The position numbers and the translations under genes are program-made. Under the pieces are notes generated by a model that was given only the letters and a program-made list of their open reading frames with translations, did no database searches and was not told the origin of the DNA. DNA of 34,098 nucleotides from Leptolyngbyaceae cyanobacterium MO_188.B28 (GTDB lineage: Bacteria > Cyanobacteriota > Cyanobacteriia > Phormidesmidales > Phormidesmidaceae), in assembly GCA_030065175.1 (NCBI GenBank), contig JASJDH010000034.1, positions 1-34,098 on the forward strand, read 5' to 3'. Shown piece by piece: positions 23,396 to 33,054 of this stretch. Every line of letters starts with the position of its first letter. Position 1 is the stretch's first letter.

Positions 23396-24535
23396 CTATC
23401 GTCTAGACCCAGCATACGCGCCTTTCTTAGCCCCTGCCGACTGAGGGGCCGCCGCTGAGGATGATCCATGCATCAAACGTTGAAGTTCATCAGGTTTAGA
23501 GGTTTTAGACATCGCCGCGTCAAACGAAATGATTTCGGCATTATAAAGATCCGCTAAAACCCGCTCCAATGTCTGCATGCCCAATTTACCGCCGGTTTGG
23601 ATGGCGCTGTAAATCTGCGCCGTCTTCCCTTCTCGAATCATGTTCGAGATTGCAGGCGTCACTAACATGATTTCCTGAGCCATCACCCGACCAAATTCAC
23701 CGGGTTTTGGATTTTGCTTCGAAATCAACGTTTGACTCAAAACGGCGACCAGAGATCCAGACAGTTGAACCCTCACTTGCTGCTGTTGATCGGGGGGAAA
23801 CACATCAACCATCCGGTCAACCGTTTGGGCGGCGGAACTGGTATGAAGAGTGCCAAAGACTAAGTGCCCCGTCTCAGCAGCGGAAATCGCCAAAGAGATG
23901 GTTTCTAGATCCCGCATTTCACCCACCAGAATCACGTCGGGGTCTTCGCGGAGAGCCGCCCTTAAGGCATTGGAGAAACTCTGAGTGTCTTCCCCCACCT
24001 GACGCTGGTGAATTAGGCTTTTGATCGGTTCGTAGACGAATTCAATCGGATCCTCAACCGTCAGAATATGTTCGGCTCGGCTCATGTTGATGTTATTAAT
24101 CATCGAAGCCAGCGTGGTGGATTTGCCAGATCCAGTCGGTCCCGTCACCAAGATCAATCCCCGAGGTTTTTCCGCCAACTCCCGAACGATATCCGGCAAT
24201 CCTAGCGTATCCATAGATGGAATCTTAGAGCTGAGCGCCCGCAGGCAGGCGGCGTAGGTGCCTCGGTCTTTATACACATTGACGCGGAAGCGGGCTAAAC
24301 CCCTAACGCCGTAAGAACAATCCAGCTCCCAGGTTTGCTCCAATTGCTTTCGTTGAGTATTATTCAGCATGCTGAAGATGAGGCGCTGACATTGTTCCGA
24401 TGAAAGCGGATCATACTCAGTTGGAGTCAAATGCCCACTAATCCGAATGTAGGGAGGAAGGCCCGCTGACAGATGTAAATCCGAACCACCGCGCTCCACC
24501 ACTTCTTCCATCAGGTCTTCAATCATCATTTCCAT
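23396..24535 (-). CDS. pilT: Type IV pilus retraction ATPase PilT
   Basis: A 379-residue PilT. Order: N-terminal PAS-like domain with GGSDLHLSAG and PPYIRISGHL; Walker A GPTGSGKST (132-140); Asp box EDPIEFVYE; Walker B VILVGEMRD (201-209); His box GHLVFGTLHT (223-232). Near 285 is the PilT signature region AQEIMLVTPAISNMIREGK. The C-terminal tail (GSSSAAAPQSAGAKKGAY) is low-complexity and somewhat longer than in many PilT proteins. PilT hexamers power pilus retraction, needed for twitching/phototaxis and DNA uptake. It lies between pilB and pilC in the usual order. The start at MEMM is supported by a GAGG upstream; the second Met pair is possible. Confidence 0.97.
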   Translation of the reverse strand: MEMMIEDLMEEVVERGGSDLHLSAGLPPYIRISGHLTPTEYDPLSSEQCQRLIFSMLNNTQRKQLEQTWELDCSYGVRGLARFRVNVYKDRGTYAACLRALSSKIPSMDTLGLPDIVRELAEKPRGLILVTGPTGSGKSTTLASMINNINMSRAEHILTVEDPIEFVYEPIKSLIHQRQVGEDTQSFSNALRAALREDPDVILVGEMRDLETISLAISAAETGHLVFGTLHTSSAAQTVDRMVDVFPPDQQQQVRVQLSGSLVAVLSQTLISKQNPKPGEFGRVMAQEIMLVTPAISNMIREGKTAQIYSAIQTGGKLGMQTLERVLADLYNAEIISFDAAMSKTSKPDELQRLMHGSSSAAAPQSAGAKKGAYAGSRR

Positions 24536-24665
24536 AGGGCAGCCTCAGGTAATAGTTCAATGGGGTTCTTCAAGCGTTCGAAGTATGCTCTGAACAGAGA
24601 GAATTCGATATCAAGTCAGCAAGCGGTCGGGAAACATCGTCCGTAGTCTATCAATCACTTATGCC

Positions 24666-26675
24666 TCAACTATGAAAGCGGGGAGTTAAACAATAGGGGC
24701 AGTCTAGCCATTCCTGCTTCAATTCGGCATGGCAGGTATGGCAAGTTAGAGAGAGTTTACGCTTGGCTTTTAATTCAGCCTCTAGACCCGTGTCTGTAAA
24801 GGTAACCCGCTCTACTTCATCAAGCGTTGTATACCCATCCTTCACCAAATTCAAGCTGTAGGCTAATAAGGTCTGCATGCCTTCCTCAACGGCGACTTCC
24901 TTGATCCGCTCCGTCGAGGCGCCTTCTGAAATGAGCGTTTGGATAGCTTCGGTGTTGCGCATCACCTCATAGACGCCTACCCGTCCCTTATAGCCGCTCC
25001 CTTGACAGGTACTGCAAAGATCTCCGCTGGCTTGAACCGCTTCAATTTCGCTCTGGGGAATGACATTGGCCTTGTAGAAAGTGACTTCTGTGTCGCTGGA
25101 GACGCTGAGGCCAAACCGCGCCAACTCTTCTGGGCTAGGGTTATAGGGAATGCGACAATCAGCACACACGCGACGCACTAGACGTTGAGCTAGCACGCCA
25201 ATCAGCGAACTTGAAATCTGGAAGGCTTCCACCCCCATTTCATCCAACCGGGAAACGGCCCCTGCGGCGTCATTGGTGTGCAATGTCGTCAAGACAAGGT
25301 GTCCGGTTAAGGCGGCTTCGATCGCGGTCTTCGCAGTTTCCGGATCGCGAGTCTCACCCACTAGGATGACATCGGGGTCTTGCCGCAAAAAAGCCCGCAG
25401 GATGGAGGGAAAGTCCATACCTTTCTCCCGCAGGACCTGGACCTGGGTGATGCCTGGTAAGGAATATTCAACGGGATCCTCAGCCGTACTGATATTGACG
25501 CCGGGTTTATTCCGTTCAGCTAGCGCTGAGTAAAGCGTTGTGGTTTTACCGGATCCGGTTGGCCCAGTCACCAAAATCAAACCGTAGGGTCGAGAGGCCA
25601 TGGACTGAACAATACTGAGGGTCTCGGGATCCGTAATTAATTTGTCTAACCCCAGTTGGGTAGACGAGTTATCCAGGATCCGTAAGACGACTTTTTCGCC
25701 ATAGCGGGTAGGAATAGTGCTGACTCGGAAATCCACCTTGCGTTGCTGAAAAACCCGGCGAATTCGACCGTCCTGGGGAATTCGCCGCTCGGCGATATCC
25801 AGGTTGGAGATAATCTTAAAGCGAGCAGTCACCGAAGGGATGATCTTCTTAGGCAACGCGGGAAACGCTTCCCGTAAAACTCCGTCTTTGCGAAACCGAA
25901 TCCGCAGAGATTCTTCCTGCGGTTCGATATGAATATCGGATATTCCATCCTGTAACGCCTTAACTAGAATCTTATTGACTAAAGCGATGACCGGCGCTGC
26001 GCCCGCATCCTGAAGAGCGGCGCCGAGATCGGATTCTTCATCTTGAACATCTTCAAGATCACCCTCAGAATCTAGATCTAAGTCATCCAGATCAGATTGA
26101 ACATCAACCGCTTGCTCAAGGTCGCGCTGTTTCTCACGGGCGACTTGCTCATCCAAATAGGTTGAAATTAACCGCTGATAATCCTCAACGGTGATCACCA
26201 TACGCTGGAGCTTGAGATTTTGCGGACGCAGGATCCGATTCAAATCGTCTTGGGCTTCCAAATTCTCCGGATCCACCATCGCGACTAAAACCGCCCCGGT
26301 GTCTTCGTCGATGCGAGATAAGGGCACCAATCGATGTCGCCGACAAATATCAACCGGGATTAAAGAGTCGATCAGCTGAGAGATCTGGGTATTGGAGACT
26401 TTATCAAGTTCCGGATCCAGAGATTCAACCCCGTAAAGGATTTTGAGTTCAAACAGCTGCTGCTTCTTATACTGTCGGATCAACTCAGGTGAGAGTTGTT
26501 GACCCGTTATAGACTCTAAGACATCGGTTAAAGATCGACCTGTTCTACGACTCTCCACCAGAGCCTGCTGCATTTGTTCGCTATCGACGAAACCTGCTTG
26601 AATCAGCTTATTGCCAAATGGCGAAAAGCTCCTTTGCAAAACAAGCGCACGCCGCTGTGATGAGGAGTTAGTCAT
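24666..26675 (-). CDS. pilB: Type IV pilus extension ATPase PilB
   Basis: A 669-residue PilB. Order: MshEN-type N-terminal domain (about 20-170; LIQAGFVDSEQMQQAL); an acidic linker (190-222, LDDLDLDSEGDLEDV); N2 with ISDIHIEP; Walker A GPTGSGKTT (371-379); Asp box EDPVEYSLPG; Walker B ILVGETRD; His box GHLVLTTLHT; a four-Cys zinc site (C504, C507, C554, C557); and a C-terminal zinc ribbon with C645, C648, C659 and C662. The extra C-terminal ribbon appears usual for cyanobacterial PilB. PilB drives pilin assembly. MshEN domains in relatives bind c-di-GMP, making a link to the EAL gene conceivable, but I did not verify the binding motif. First gene of the operon. Confidence 0.97.
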   Translation of the reverse strand: MTNSSSQRRALVLQRSFSPFGNKLIQAGFVDSEQMQQALVESRRTGRSLTDVLESITGQQLSPELIRQYKKQQLFELKILYGVESLDPELDKVSNTQISQLIDSLIPVDICRRHRLVPLSRIDEDTGAVLVAMVDPENLEAQDDLNRILRPQNLKLQRMVITVEDYQRLISTYLDEQVAREKQRDLEQAVDVQSDLDDLDLDSEGDLEDVQDEESDLGAALQDAGAAPVIALVNKILVKALQDGISDIHIEPQEESLRIRFRKDGVLREAFPALPKKIIPSVTARFKIISNLDIAERRIPQDGRIRRVFQQRKVDFRVSTIPTRYGEKVVLRILDNSSTQLGLDKLITDPETLSIVQSMASRPYGLILVTGPTGSGKTTTLYSALAERNKPGVNISTAEDPVEYSLPGITQVQVLREKGMDFPSILRAFLRQDPDVILVGETRDPETAKTAIEAALTGHLVLTTLHTNDAAGAVSRLDEMGVEAFQISSSLIGVLAQRLVRRVCADCRIPYNPSPEELARFGLSVSSDTEVTFYKANVIPQSEIEAVQASGDLCSTCQGSGYKGRVGVYEVMRNTEAIQTLISEGASTERIKEVAVEEGMQTLLAYSLNLVKDGYTTLDEVERVTFTDTGLEAELKAKRKLSLTCHTCHAELKQEWLDCPYCLTPRFHS

Positions 26676-27240
26676 AAGCTAATGTGGAAGAATCTTTACA
26701 AAGAGTATGCCCAGAAAATTCTGACTATTTCATCAAATGAAGAAATAGACTGTCTACAAGGTACCAATTCTAACGACTCGCGAGGGAGTCTAAGGCTTCA
26801 GGATTACGGAGAAAAGGCGGAACAGCGCCAATCTGTTTAAGTGATCTTCTCAAAACATGTCCGTATACGGTCATTCCGATGATAGCCCTTCGCTTAGGAT
26901 CGATTCCTTAAAGCGGATGATTGCTCCAGACAGGCCAAGGAGCAGTCCACATCTAATTTTTTAAATTGTCTTAATAAATCGTCTGAGTTCTGTTTTCCGT
27001 CCTTCGCCAGCTGAGTTAAGCGTAGCGGGCAGGATGTTCTTTGGCAGGGTGGGATAGACTGTTCAAATCAACTTTGGATTTTTTATTATGCTAGGTAATT
27101 AGTTGGCTGTTGACTGTAAAAATGTCAAGCTGACTAAATCTTGTAATCAATAAGGTCCCGACATAGAGCATTAGCTCTGTTAGGGTAAGCATACGATTCA
27201 ACGGTCTTTCCCTACGAATAAGAGGTACGACGAGAGCATA
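26676..27240. other. 565-base divergent promoter region between pilB and grpE
   Basis: No credible ORF; the 61-codon minus ORF at 27091 is a shadow across the grpE start. I searched for a CIRCE element (TTAGCACTC-N9-GAGTGCTAA) and found none, so HrcA control of grpE is not supported. TTGACT (27110) and TAAATC (27135) could form a weak promoter but their 19-base spacing is long. A short dyad lies at 27165-27178. AAGAGG precedes ATG 27241 as Shine-Dalgarno. Confidence 0.5.
27165..27178. repeat. Small dyad AGAGC-ATTA-GCTCT in the grpE leader
   Basis: A perfect 5-bp stem with a four-base loop, about 63 bases before the grpE ATG. It may be a leader hairpin or chance; too short to assign a role. 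Confidence 0.3.
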
Positions 27241-27996
27241 ATGATTGACGAAGCAAACCAGATTGAAAATCCTCAAGAATCAGCTGAAGCCCCTGAGTCG
27301 TTAGAGGAGCTGAAAGATGAGGATGCCTCGGTTGAAATTAACTTTGAGGCTGGGTTCGCCTCTGAGGGCGAGGTGAAAGCGGCGTCCCATAGCGCTGATC
27401 AAACTCTGGAAGGCGATACGAAGAGTACATCTGCAGAGGTAGAGGATTCTGAGCAGGCGCTTAATCACTCCGATTTGGTTGCGGATCTAGAGCGTCAAGT
27501 AGCTGGATTGAAGGCGCAAGTGGAAGATCGCACGGGTCAATATATGCGAATCGCCGCTGATTTTGACAATTTTCGTAAACGCACCAGCAAGGAAAAAGAA
27601 GATCTAGAGGTTCAAGTTAAGTGCTCAGCCATTAACGAGTTGCTGCCAGTTGTAGATAATTTCGAGCGAGCTCGGTCTCAAATCAAGCCTCAGACTGAAT
27701 CGGAAATGACAATCCACAAGAGTTATCAAAGTGTCTACAAACAGTTAGTAGACTGCTTAAAACGGATTGGCGTGTCTGCTATGCGGGCCGAGGGACAGGA
27801 ATTTGATCCCAACTTACATGAGGCAGTTATGCGGGAGCCTACGGACCAATATCCCGAAGGAACCGTTATGGAAGAACTGGTTAGAGGGTATCTTTTAGGA
27901 GAACGCGTGCTTCGCCATGCAATGGTTAAAGTTGCCGCCGCCGCTGAACCCGTTATGGATTCGGAGGAAGATGCTGAGGCTGAAGTTGAGGATTAA
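27241..27996 (+). CDS. grpE: Nucleotide-exchange factor GrpE
   Basis: A 251-residue GrpE. The first 70 residues are acidic and disordered (EAPESLEELKDEDASVE), longer than in many bacteria but usual in cyanobacteria. A long coiled-coil helix (about 80-130; LERQVAGLKAQVEDRTGQY) is followed by the signature RIAADFDNFRKRTSKEKEDL and a four-helix/beta-wing domain ending with NLHEAVMREPTDQYPEGTV and GYLLGERVLRHAMVKV. GrpE dimers release ADP from DnaK and act as a thermosensor in the chaperone cycle. It heads the grpE-dnaK-dnaJ cluster, 224 bases before dnaK. The acidic tail (DSEEDAEAEVED) is extra. Confidence 0.97.
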   Translation: MIDEANQIENPQESAEAPESLEELKDEDASVEINFEAGFASEGEVKAASHSADQTLEGDTKSTSAEVEDSEQALNHSDLVADLERQVAGLKAQVEDRTGQYMRIAADFDNFRKRTSKEKEDLEVQVKCSAINELLPVVDNFERARSQIKPQTESEMTIHKSYQSVYKQLVDCLKRIGVSAMRAEGQEFDPNLHEAVMREPTDQYPEGTVMEELVRGYLLGERVLRHAMVKVAAAAEPVMDSEEDAEAEVED

Positions 27997-28025
27997 AGTA
28001 AATCTCCATTGAGTGGAACCCATTC

Positions 28026-28057
28026 GGCGCTTGATTTGATGGCCAGCGCCTCTTTTA
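28026..28057 (+). terminator. Weak terminator or attenuator between grpE and dnaK
   Basis: GGCGCT pairs with AGCGCC across a 13-base loop, directly followed by TCTTTTA. The stem is short and the T-tract broken, so read-through is expected; it may lower dnaK transcription from the grpE promoter. The remaining 160 bases before dnaK are AT-rich with the palindrome CAAATTTG and may hold a dnaK promoter. Confidence 0.45.
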
Positions 28058-28220
28058 TCTGACACACTATCCACTTACCTCCGTGATTGGGTTTTTAGCG
28101 ATCGCGTTGTGAGCAGATCAAATTTGTTACAAATCCTAAATTTGCTTTGGAGTATGAGATAAGTTTGAGCTGTGATTTTCTACGTATCCACCTCAATCTA
28201 TTTGAATGAAACCGTAAGTC

Positions 28221-30179
28221 ATGGGAAAAGTCATTGGTATTGATTTGGGCACGACCAACAGTTGCGTCGCCGTTCTAGAGGGCGGTCAGCCTGTTGTGAT
28301 CACAAACGCCGAAGGTGGACGAACAACACCGAGCATCGTTGGGTTCGGTAAAAACGGAGAGCGTTTGGTCGGTCAGCTCGCAAAGCGCCAAGCGGTTACC
28401 AATGCTGAGAACACCGTCTTCAGCATTAAGCGGTTTATTGGACGACGCTGGCATGACACTGAAGATGAGCGGTCTCGAATCTCCTACGTTTCCGTCAAAG
28501 GGCGAGACGATACGGTAGATGTCCAGATACGAGGTAAGACTTACACCCCACAAGAAATTTCGGCAATGATATTGCAGAAATTGAAGTTGGATGCAGAAGC
28601 TTATTTGGGAGAAGCGGTTACTCAAGCAGTCATCACCGTCCCCGCCTACTTTACAGACGCTCAACGTCAAGCCACTAAAGACGCGGGCACCATCGCCGGC
28701 CTCGAGGTACTGCGGATTATTAACGAACCAACCGCCGCCTCTCTATCCTACGGCTTGGATAAACAAGACCGAGAGCAAACTGTACTTGTATTTGACTTGG
28801 GGGGCGGTACGTTCGATGTCTCTGTTCTGCAGCTCGGCGACGGGGTGTTCGAAGTCAAAGCCACCTCCGGAAACAATCACTTAGGCGGAGATGACTTTGA
28901 CGATTGTATTGTCAAGTGGATGATCGATAGCTTTCGAGAACAAGAAGGCATTGATCTATCCACAGACCGAATGGCGCTCCAACGCCTGAGGGAAGCCGCA
29001 GAAAAAGCCAAAATCGAACTCTCCAGTATGTTGACGACCCCTATCAATCTTCCGTTTATTACAGCGGATGAAACGGGTCCCAAACATCTGGAAATGGAAT
29101 TGGCCCGGTCTCATTTTGAAGAACTCGCGCAAAAACTAATCAATGGGACGCTCGAACCGGTTACTCAGGCGCTTAGAGACGCTGACTTGACCGGTGAAGA
29201 CATCGATCGAATTATTCTGGTTGGCGGATCGACTCGGATTCCCGCCGTCCAGAAAGCGATTACGACTTTTTTTGGCGGGAAGACCCCTGATCGCTCCGTC
29301 AATCCAGATGAAGCCGTCGCCTTAGGGGCGTCTATCCAAGCGGGTGTCTTAGGCGGTGAAGTGCAGGACATCTTGCTGCTGGATATTACCCCCCTCTCCC
29401 TGGGAATTGAGACGCTAGGCGAAGTCTTCACCAAGGTAATTGAACGGAATACCACGATTCCCACCAGTAAGACTCAGATTTTTTCCACGGCGACGGATGG
29501 GCAAAGCTCAGTTGAGGTGCACGTTCTCCAAGGGGAACGGGCCATGGCTAAAGATAATAAGAGCTTAGGCAAGTTCCAACTGACTGGAATCCCGCCTGCC
29601 CCCCGGGGCGTGCCTCAAATTGAAGTGTCCTTTGAAATCGACGCCGACGGCATTCTACAGGTAGCTGCGCGGGACAAAGGAACGGGCCGGGAACAGAGCA
29701 TTCGAATTACCAATACAGGAGGGTTGGGCAGTGATGAAGTAGAGCGGATGCGGCAGGAAGCTGAACTCTACGCTGATGAAGACTCTCGTCGTAAGCTATT
29801 GGCAGATTTGAGGAACCGAGCCGATAATTTGTTCTACAGCTATGAGGCCATGTTGCGAGATAATGGCGATCTCATGAACGATGAGCTGAAAGCTGAAGCC
29901 CAGGAAAAGGCTGAAGAACTGAGGAGCGCCTTAACTGATCGAGCGATTAGCCCAGAGGAACTGCAAAAGCAGATTGACATTATGCAGCAGACCCTATTTG
30001 CTATTGGTTCCAACCTATACCAACAAGCAAATATGGATGATTTCTCCGTTGACCAGGCTGACTTTACGGCTGTCAACGGAGAGGAAAACCCACTTGAAAG
30101 TAATGGTTCTGTACTAGAGGATGACCAGTTTGAGGATGATGATGCAACTGTCACAGCTGATTATGAAGCAATTGACTAA
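28221..30179 (+). CDS. dnaK: Chaperone DnaK (Hsp70)
   Basis: A 652-residue Hsp70. The ATPase domain (1-385) has phosphate-1 [14 protein letters not shown], phosphate-2 [14 protein letters not shown], adenosine-binding [13 protein letters not shown] and linker [14 protein letters not shown]. The substrate-binding beta domain and helical lid follow, ending in an acidic tail (EDDQFEDDD). The C-terminus YEAID is not the EEVD-like end of some Hsp70s. Cyanobacteria carry several dnaK paralogues; position behind grpE resembles the dnaK1 locus of Synechocystis, but the paralogue needs a phylogeny. DnaK, with DnaJ and GrpE encoded alongside, folds and refolds proteins in an ATP cycle. Confidence 0.97.
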   Translation: MGKVIGIDLGTTNSCVAVLEGGQPVVITNAEGGRTTPSIVGFGKNGERLVGQLAKRQAVTNAENTVFSIKRFIGRRWHDTEDERSRISYVSVKGRDDTVDVQIRGKTYTPQEISAMILQKLKLDAEAYLGEAVTQAVITVPAYFTDAQRQATKDAGTIAGLEVLRIINEPTAASLSYGLDKQDREQTVLVFDLGGGTFDVSVLQLGDGVFEVKATSGNNHLGGDDFDDCIVKWMIDSFREQEGIDLSTDRMALQRLREAAEKAKIELSSMLTTPINLPFITADETGPKHLEMELARSHFEELAQKLINGTLEPVTQALRDADLTGEDIDRIILVGGSTRIPAVQKAITTFFGGKTPDRSVNPDEAVALGASIQAGVLGGEVQDILLLDITPLSLGIETLGEVFTKVIERNTTIPTSKTQIFSTATDGQSSVEVHVLQGERAMAKDNKSLGKFQLTGIPPAPRGVPQIEVSFEIDADGILQVAARDKGTGREQSIRITNTGGLGSDEVERMRQEAELYADEDSRRKLLADLRNRADNLFYSYEAMLRDNGDLMNDELKAEAQEKAEELRSALTDRAISPEELQKQIDIMQQTLFAIGSNLYQQANMDDFSVDQADFTAVNGEENPLESNGSVLEDDQFEDDDATVTADYEAID

Positions 30180-30279
30180 TTTTTTCCGGGGTTAGCTGGT
30201 CACAATTTGTATTCAGTTTTTACAATAGTTGAATGTGCTCCAATCAAGACCCCTATAGAAGTATCCTGAACAGCGCTTT

Positions 30280-31407
30280 ATGGCCCGTGACTATTATGAG
30301 ATCCTTGGTATTTCGCGGAATGCCGACCCAGACGAAATAAAGCGTGCTTACCGGCGCTTAGCTCGAAAATATCACCCCGATGTCAATAAAGAAGAGGGTG
30401 CGGAAGAAACCTTCAAGGAAATCAATCGCGCCTATGAGGTTCTGTCTGAACCTGAGGCTCGCAACCGATATGATCGCTTTGGCGAAGCAGGTGTTAGCGG
30501 AGCCGCTGGGGCTGCTGGGTTCCAGGACTTTTCTGATATGGGCGGCTTCGCCGATATCTTCGAAAGCTTCTTCAGCGGTTTCTCTGGAGGGGTTGGTCAA
30601 CCTTCACGACGTCGTGGCCCAGTGCGGGGAGACGACCTCAGGCTCGACCTGAAGTTGACCTTTAAAGAAGCGGTCTTTGGCGGTGAGAAGGAAATCAAAA
30701 TAAGTCATCTGGAAACCTGCTCCACCTGCAGCGGCTCCGGAGCTAAACCTGGCACGCGCCCTCGCACCTGTCCAACCTGTAGCGGCTCCGGTCAAGTCCG
30801 ACGGGCTACGCGAACCCCATTTGGCAGCTTCACTCAGGTTTCTACCTGTCCCAGCTGTAGTGGAACAGGCGAAGTCATTGAAGATCGGTGTGACACCTGT
30901 AACGGCAGCGGCCAGAAACAAGAGTCGAAAAAGCTTAAGATCACTGTACCGGCCGGCGTTGATAACGGAACTCGACTGAGAGTGTCGTCCGAAGGCGACG
31001 CAGGACAGCGGGGAGGACCTTCCGGCGATCTCTACGTATACCTCTTTGTTAAGGAAGATGCTGTGTTCCAGCGCGATGGGATCAACATCTTGTCTAAGCT
31101 CAAAATTAGTTTCCTGCAGGCAATTTTGGGCTCTCGTTTAGAGGTTAAAACCGTAGATGGTCCGGTGGAATTACAGATTCCACCCGGAACTCAACCCAAT
31201 ACCGTTTTAACGCTGGAAAATCATGGAGTGCCTCGATTAGGCAACCCTGTCAGTAGAGGGGATCACTTGATCACTGTTCTAGTGGAAATTCCTACCCGTA
31301 TCAAACCGGAAGAGAGGGAACTTTTGGAGAAACTAGCTGAGCTGCGCGGCGATCGCGTCGGTAAAGGCGGCATCGAAGGATTTCTAGGGGGGTTATTCCG
31401 AGGATGA
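30280..31407 (+). CDS. dnaJ: Co-chaperone DnaJ (Hsp40, type I)
   Basis: A 375-residue DnaJ with complete layout: J domain 1-70 with HPD (32-34) in [12 protein letters not shown]; Gly/Phe-rich segment (about 75-115); zinc domain with four CxxCxGxG repeats ([32 protein letters not shown]); and C-terminal substrate-binding domains, with [18 protein letters not shown] typical. DnaJ stimulates ATP hydrolysis by DnaK and delivers clients. It begins 100 bases after dnaK. Its stop overlaps the next gene by ATGA, so translation of the TusA-like protein is probably coupled. Confidence 0.97.
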   Translation: MARDYYEILGISRNADPDEIKRAYRRLARKYHPDVNKEEGAEETFKEINRAYEVLSEPEARNRYDRFGEAGVSGAAGAAGFQDFSDMGGFADIFESFFSGFSGGVGQPSRRRGPVRGDDLRLDLKLTFKEAVFGGEKEIKISHLETCSTCSGSGAKPGTRPRTCPTCSGSGQVRRATRTPFGSFTQVSTCPSCSGTGEVIEDRCDTCNGSGQKQESKKLKITVPAGVDNGTRLRVSSEGDAGQRGGPSGDLYVYLFVKEDAVFQRDGINILSKLKISFLQAILGSRLEVKTVDGPVELQIPPGTQPNTVLTLENHGVPRLGNPVSRGDHLITVLVEIPTRIKPEERELLEKLAELRGDRVGKGGIEGFLGGLFRG

Positions 31408-31694
31408 ATCAGGCTGCGGATATCCCCCAACCGTCTACTTCAGATGAAGTTCCGGTCGCTAGCGGCCCTGCGGATGCCCAGTTAGATTTACGAGGCACTC
31501 CCTGTCCTCTCAATTTTGTTCGGACAAAATTAAGGTTAGAGCGGATGGCCCCCGGCTCACTACTGGAGGTTTGGTTAGATCCGGGAGAGCCCATTGAACA
31601 AGTTCCAGACAGCTTGACGATAGAGGGCTATGCTATTGAGCAGATTGAAGATCGAACCGATTTTTTTGTCGTGCAGGTTAGACGTCCTGTGTAG
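31404..31694 (+). CDS. TusA/SirA-family sulfurtransferase-like protein
   Basis: A 96-residue protein. After a short disordered N-terminus comes the TusA motif [20 protein letters not shown] with the conserved Cys34; the family's CPxP box is CPLN here. Then come [21 protein letters not shown] and VVQVRRP. TusA proteins carry a persulfide on this Cys and pass sulfur to tRNA thiolation or cofactor pathways; which partner is used in cyanobacteria is not settled. The ATG overlaps the dnaJ stop (ATGA) and rsgA starts 5 bases after its stop, so the three genes form one translational unit. Loss of the second Pro might alter activity. Confidence 0.9.
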   Translation: MNQAADIPQPSTSDEVPVASGPADAQLDLRGTPCPLNFVRTKLRLERMAPGSLLEVWLDPGEPIEQVPDSLTIEGYAIEQIEDRTDFFVVQVRRPV

Positions 31695-31699
31695 TTGAA

Positions 31700-32869
31700 G
31701 TGGGCAAGGTTGATCCGCTTCAGAGTTCTGAACGCAAACCGCTTGAGGAGTCAGAGGATCAGTGGGGAACTGTCCTAGCCGCTCAAGCCAATTTTTATTG
31801 GGTGCGGCTGGATAGCCATTTTCCATTGGCTGAGAAAAACTTCCTTACCCAAGACAATCTATCAAATGGTTCTCTGCTTTGCACCCGTCGAGCCCGTCTT
31901 AAAAAGATGGGTCAGCAGGTTATTGTGGGCGATCGCGTACGGGTGGAGACCCCTGATGGCGTGGGTGAACGGGGAGCGATTGCAGAAGTACTTCCCCGAC
32001 AAACCCTGCTCGACCGGCCTCCTGTCGCAAACGCCAATCAAATCTTACTGGTGTTCGCCTTAGCGGAACCGACGCCGGATCCCTACCAACTGAGTCGCTT
32101 TTTGGTCAAAGCGGAGTCCACAAGGTTACCCGTTTGCCTATGTCTGAACAAGCAGGATTTAGTTTCCCAAGCGATTCAGACCCAATGGCGAGATCGCCTG
32201 ACGACTTGGGGATATCCGCCTCTACTGATCAGCGCCAAAGAACATCGCTGTCTAGACCAGCTGACCTCTCAGCTGCAGGGGCGGACGACCGTTGTGTGTG
32301 GTCCGTCAGGGGTCGGTAAATCGAGCTTAATTAATCAATTGGCTCCAGGACTGAACTTACGGGTGGGTAAAGTATCAGGCAAATTAGGCCGAGGCCGTCA
32401 CACCACTCGCCACATAGAACTCTTTGAGCTGCCGACCGGCGGTTTTCTGGCCGACACTCCGGGGTTTAACCAGCCAGACATTACCTGTAGCCCTGACGCC
32501 TTGGGCCACTATTTCCCAGAAATTCGACAATGTCTGACCACCCAACAATGCCAATTCAGCAATTGCTTGCATCGGGATGAACCGGGCTGTCAAATCAGGG
32601 GCGACTGGCCGCGCTATGACTATTATCTAACCATGCTAGAAGCGGCTATTGCCCAACAGCAGGTGTTAAATCATCAACCGGATAGTGAATCAACGGTTAA
32701 GGTGAAAATTGCTGAATCGGGTAAGCGGCAGCAAGAACCAAAACTACAGGCAAAAAAATATAGACGGCTCTCTCGGCGTAGTCAAAATCAAGCGCTACAA
32801 AATTTTTGCAACGAGTTGACCGACACAAATGACGCCCAACTTCTGAGCGAGTTGGACGACTTTCTGTAG
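31700..32869 (+). CDS. rsgA: Ribosome small-subunit GTPase RsgA
   Basis: A 389-residue circularly permuted GTPase. The OB domain (about 22-100) has WGTVLAAQANFYWVRL and VGDRVRVE. GTPase motifs come in permuted order: G4 NKQD (150-153), G5 SAK (178-180), G1 GPSGVGKSS (201-209), G2 region GRGRHTTRHIEL, G3 DTPGF (252-256). The zinc site is C284, C289, H291 and C297. A basic C-terminal extension (about 330-389, KKYRRLSRRSQNQ) goes beyond E. coli RsgA. RsgA checks late 30S maturation with GTP hydrolysis triggered by the ribosome. The GTG start at 31700 is five bases after the TusA-like stop; no ATG serves the N-terminus. Confidence 0.96.
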   Translation: MGKVDPLQSSERKPLEESEDQWGTVLAAQANFYWVRLDSHFPLAEKNFLTQDNLSNGSLLCTRRARLKKMGQQVIVGDRVRVETPDGVGERGAIAEVLPRQTLLDRPPVANANQILLVFALAEPTPDPYQLSRFLVKAESTRLPVCLCLNKQDLVSQAIQTQWRDRLTTWGYPPLLISAKEHRCLDQLTSQLQGRTTVVCGPSGVGKSSLINQLAPGLNLRVGKVSGKLGRGRHTTRHIELFELPTGGFLADTPGFNQPDITCSPDALGHYFPEIRQCLTTQQCQFSNCLHRDEPGCQIRGDWPRYDYYLTMLEAAIAQQQVLNHQPDSESTVKVKIAESGKRQQEPKLQAKKYRRLSRRSQNQALQNFCNELTDTNDAQLLSELDDFL

Positions 32870-33054
32870 CATTTTTATTCTGGATCAACGGCGCAGGACC
32901 GCCGCAAAACTGTCAATTTTCACTAATTTTCGTTGGCGGCCTGTGCTATTTCTGTTTATGGTCAGCTTTAGGCTCCAGATTGAAATGTCAGTCCTGTTCG
33001 AAGAAGATCGTGCTTCTGATCTGGCGGCCTTACAGGAACTAATTGATGTAGACT

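Noticed and set aside
27000-27090. Possible tRNA (T-loop-like GTTCAAATC near 27060)
   Set aside because: No matching acceptor stem, D-loop or anticodon arm around it.
26676-27240. CIRCE heat-shock operator upstream of grpE
   Set aside because: No match to TTAGCACTC-N9-GAGTGCTAA was found; only a 5-bp dyad is present.
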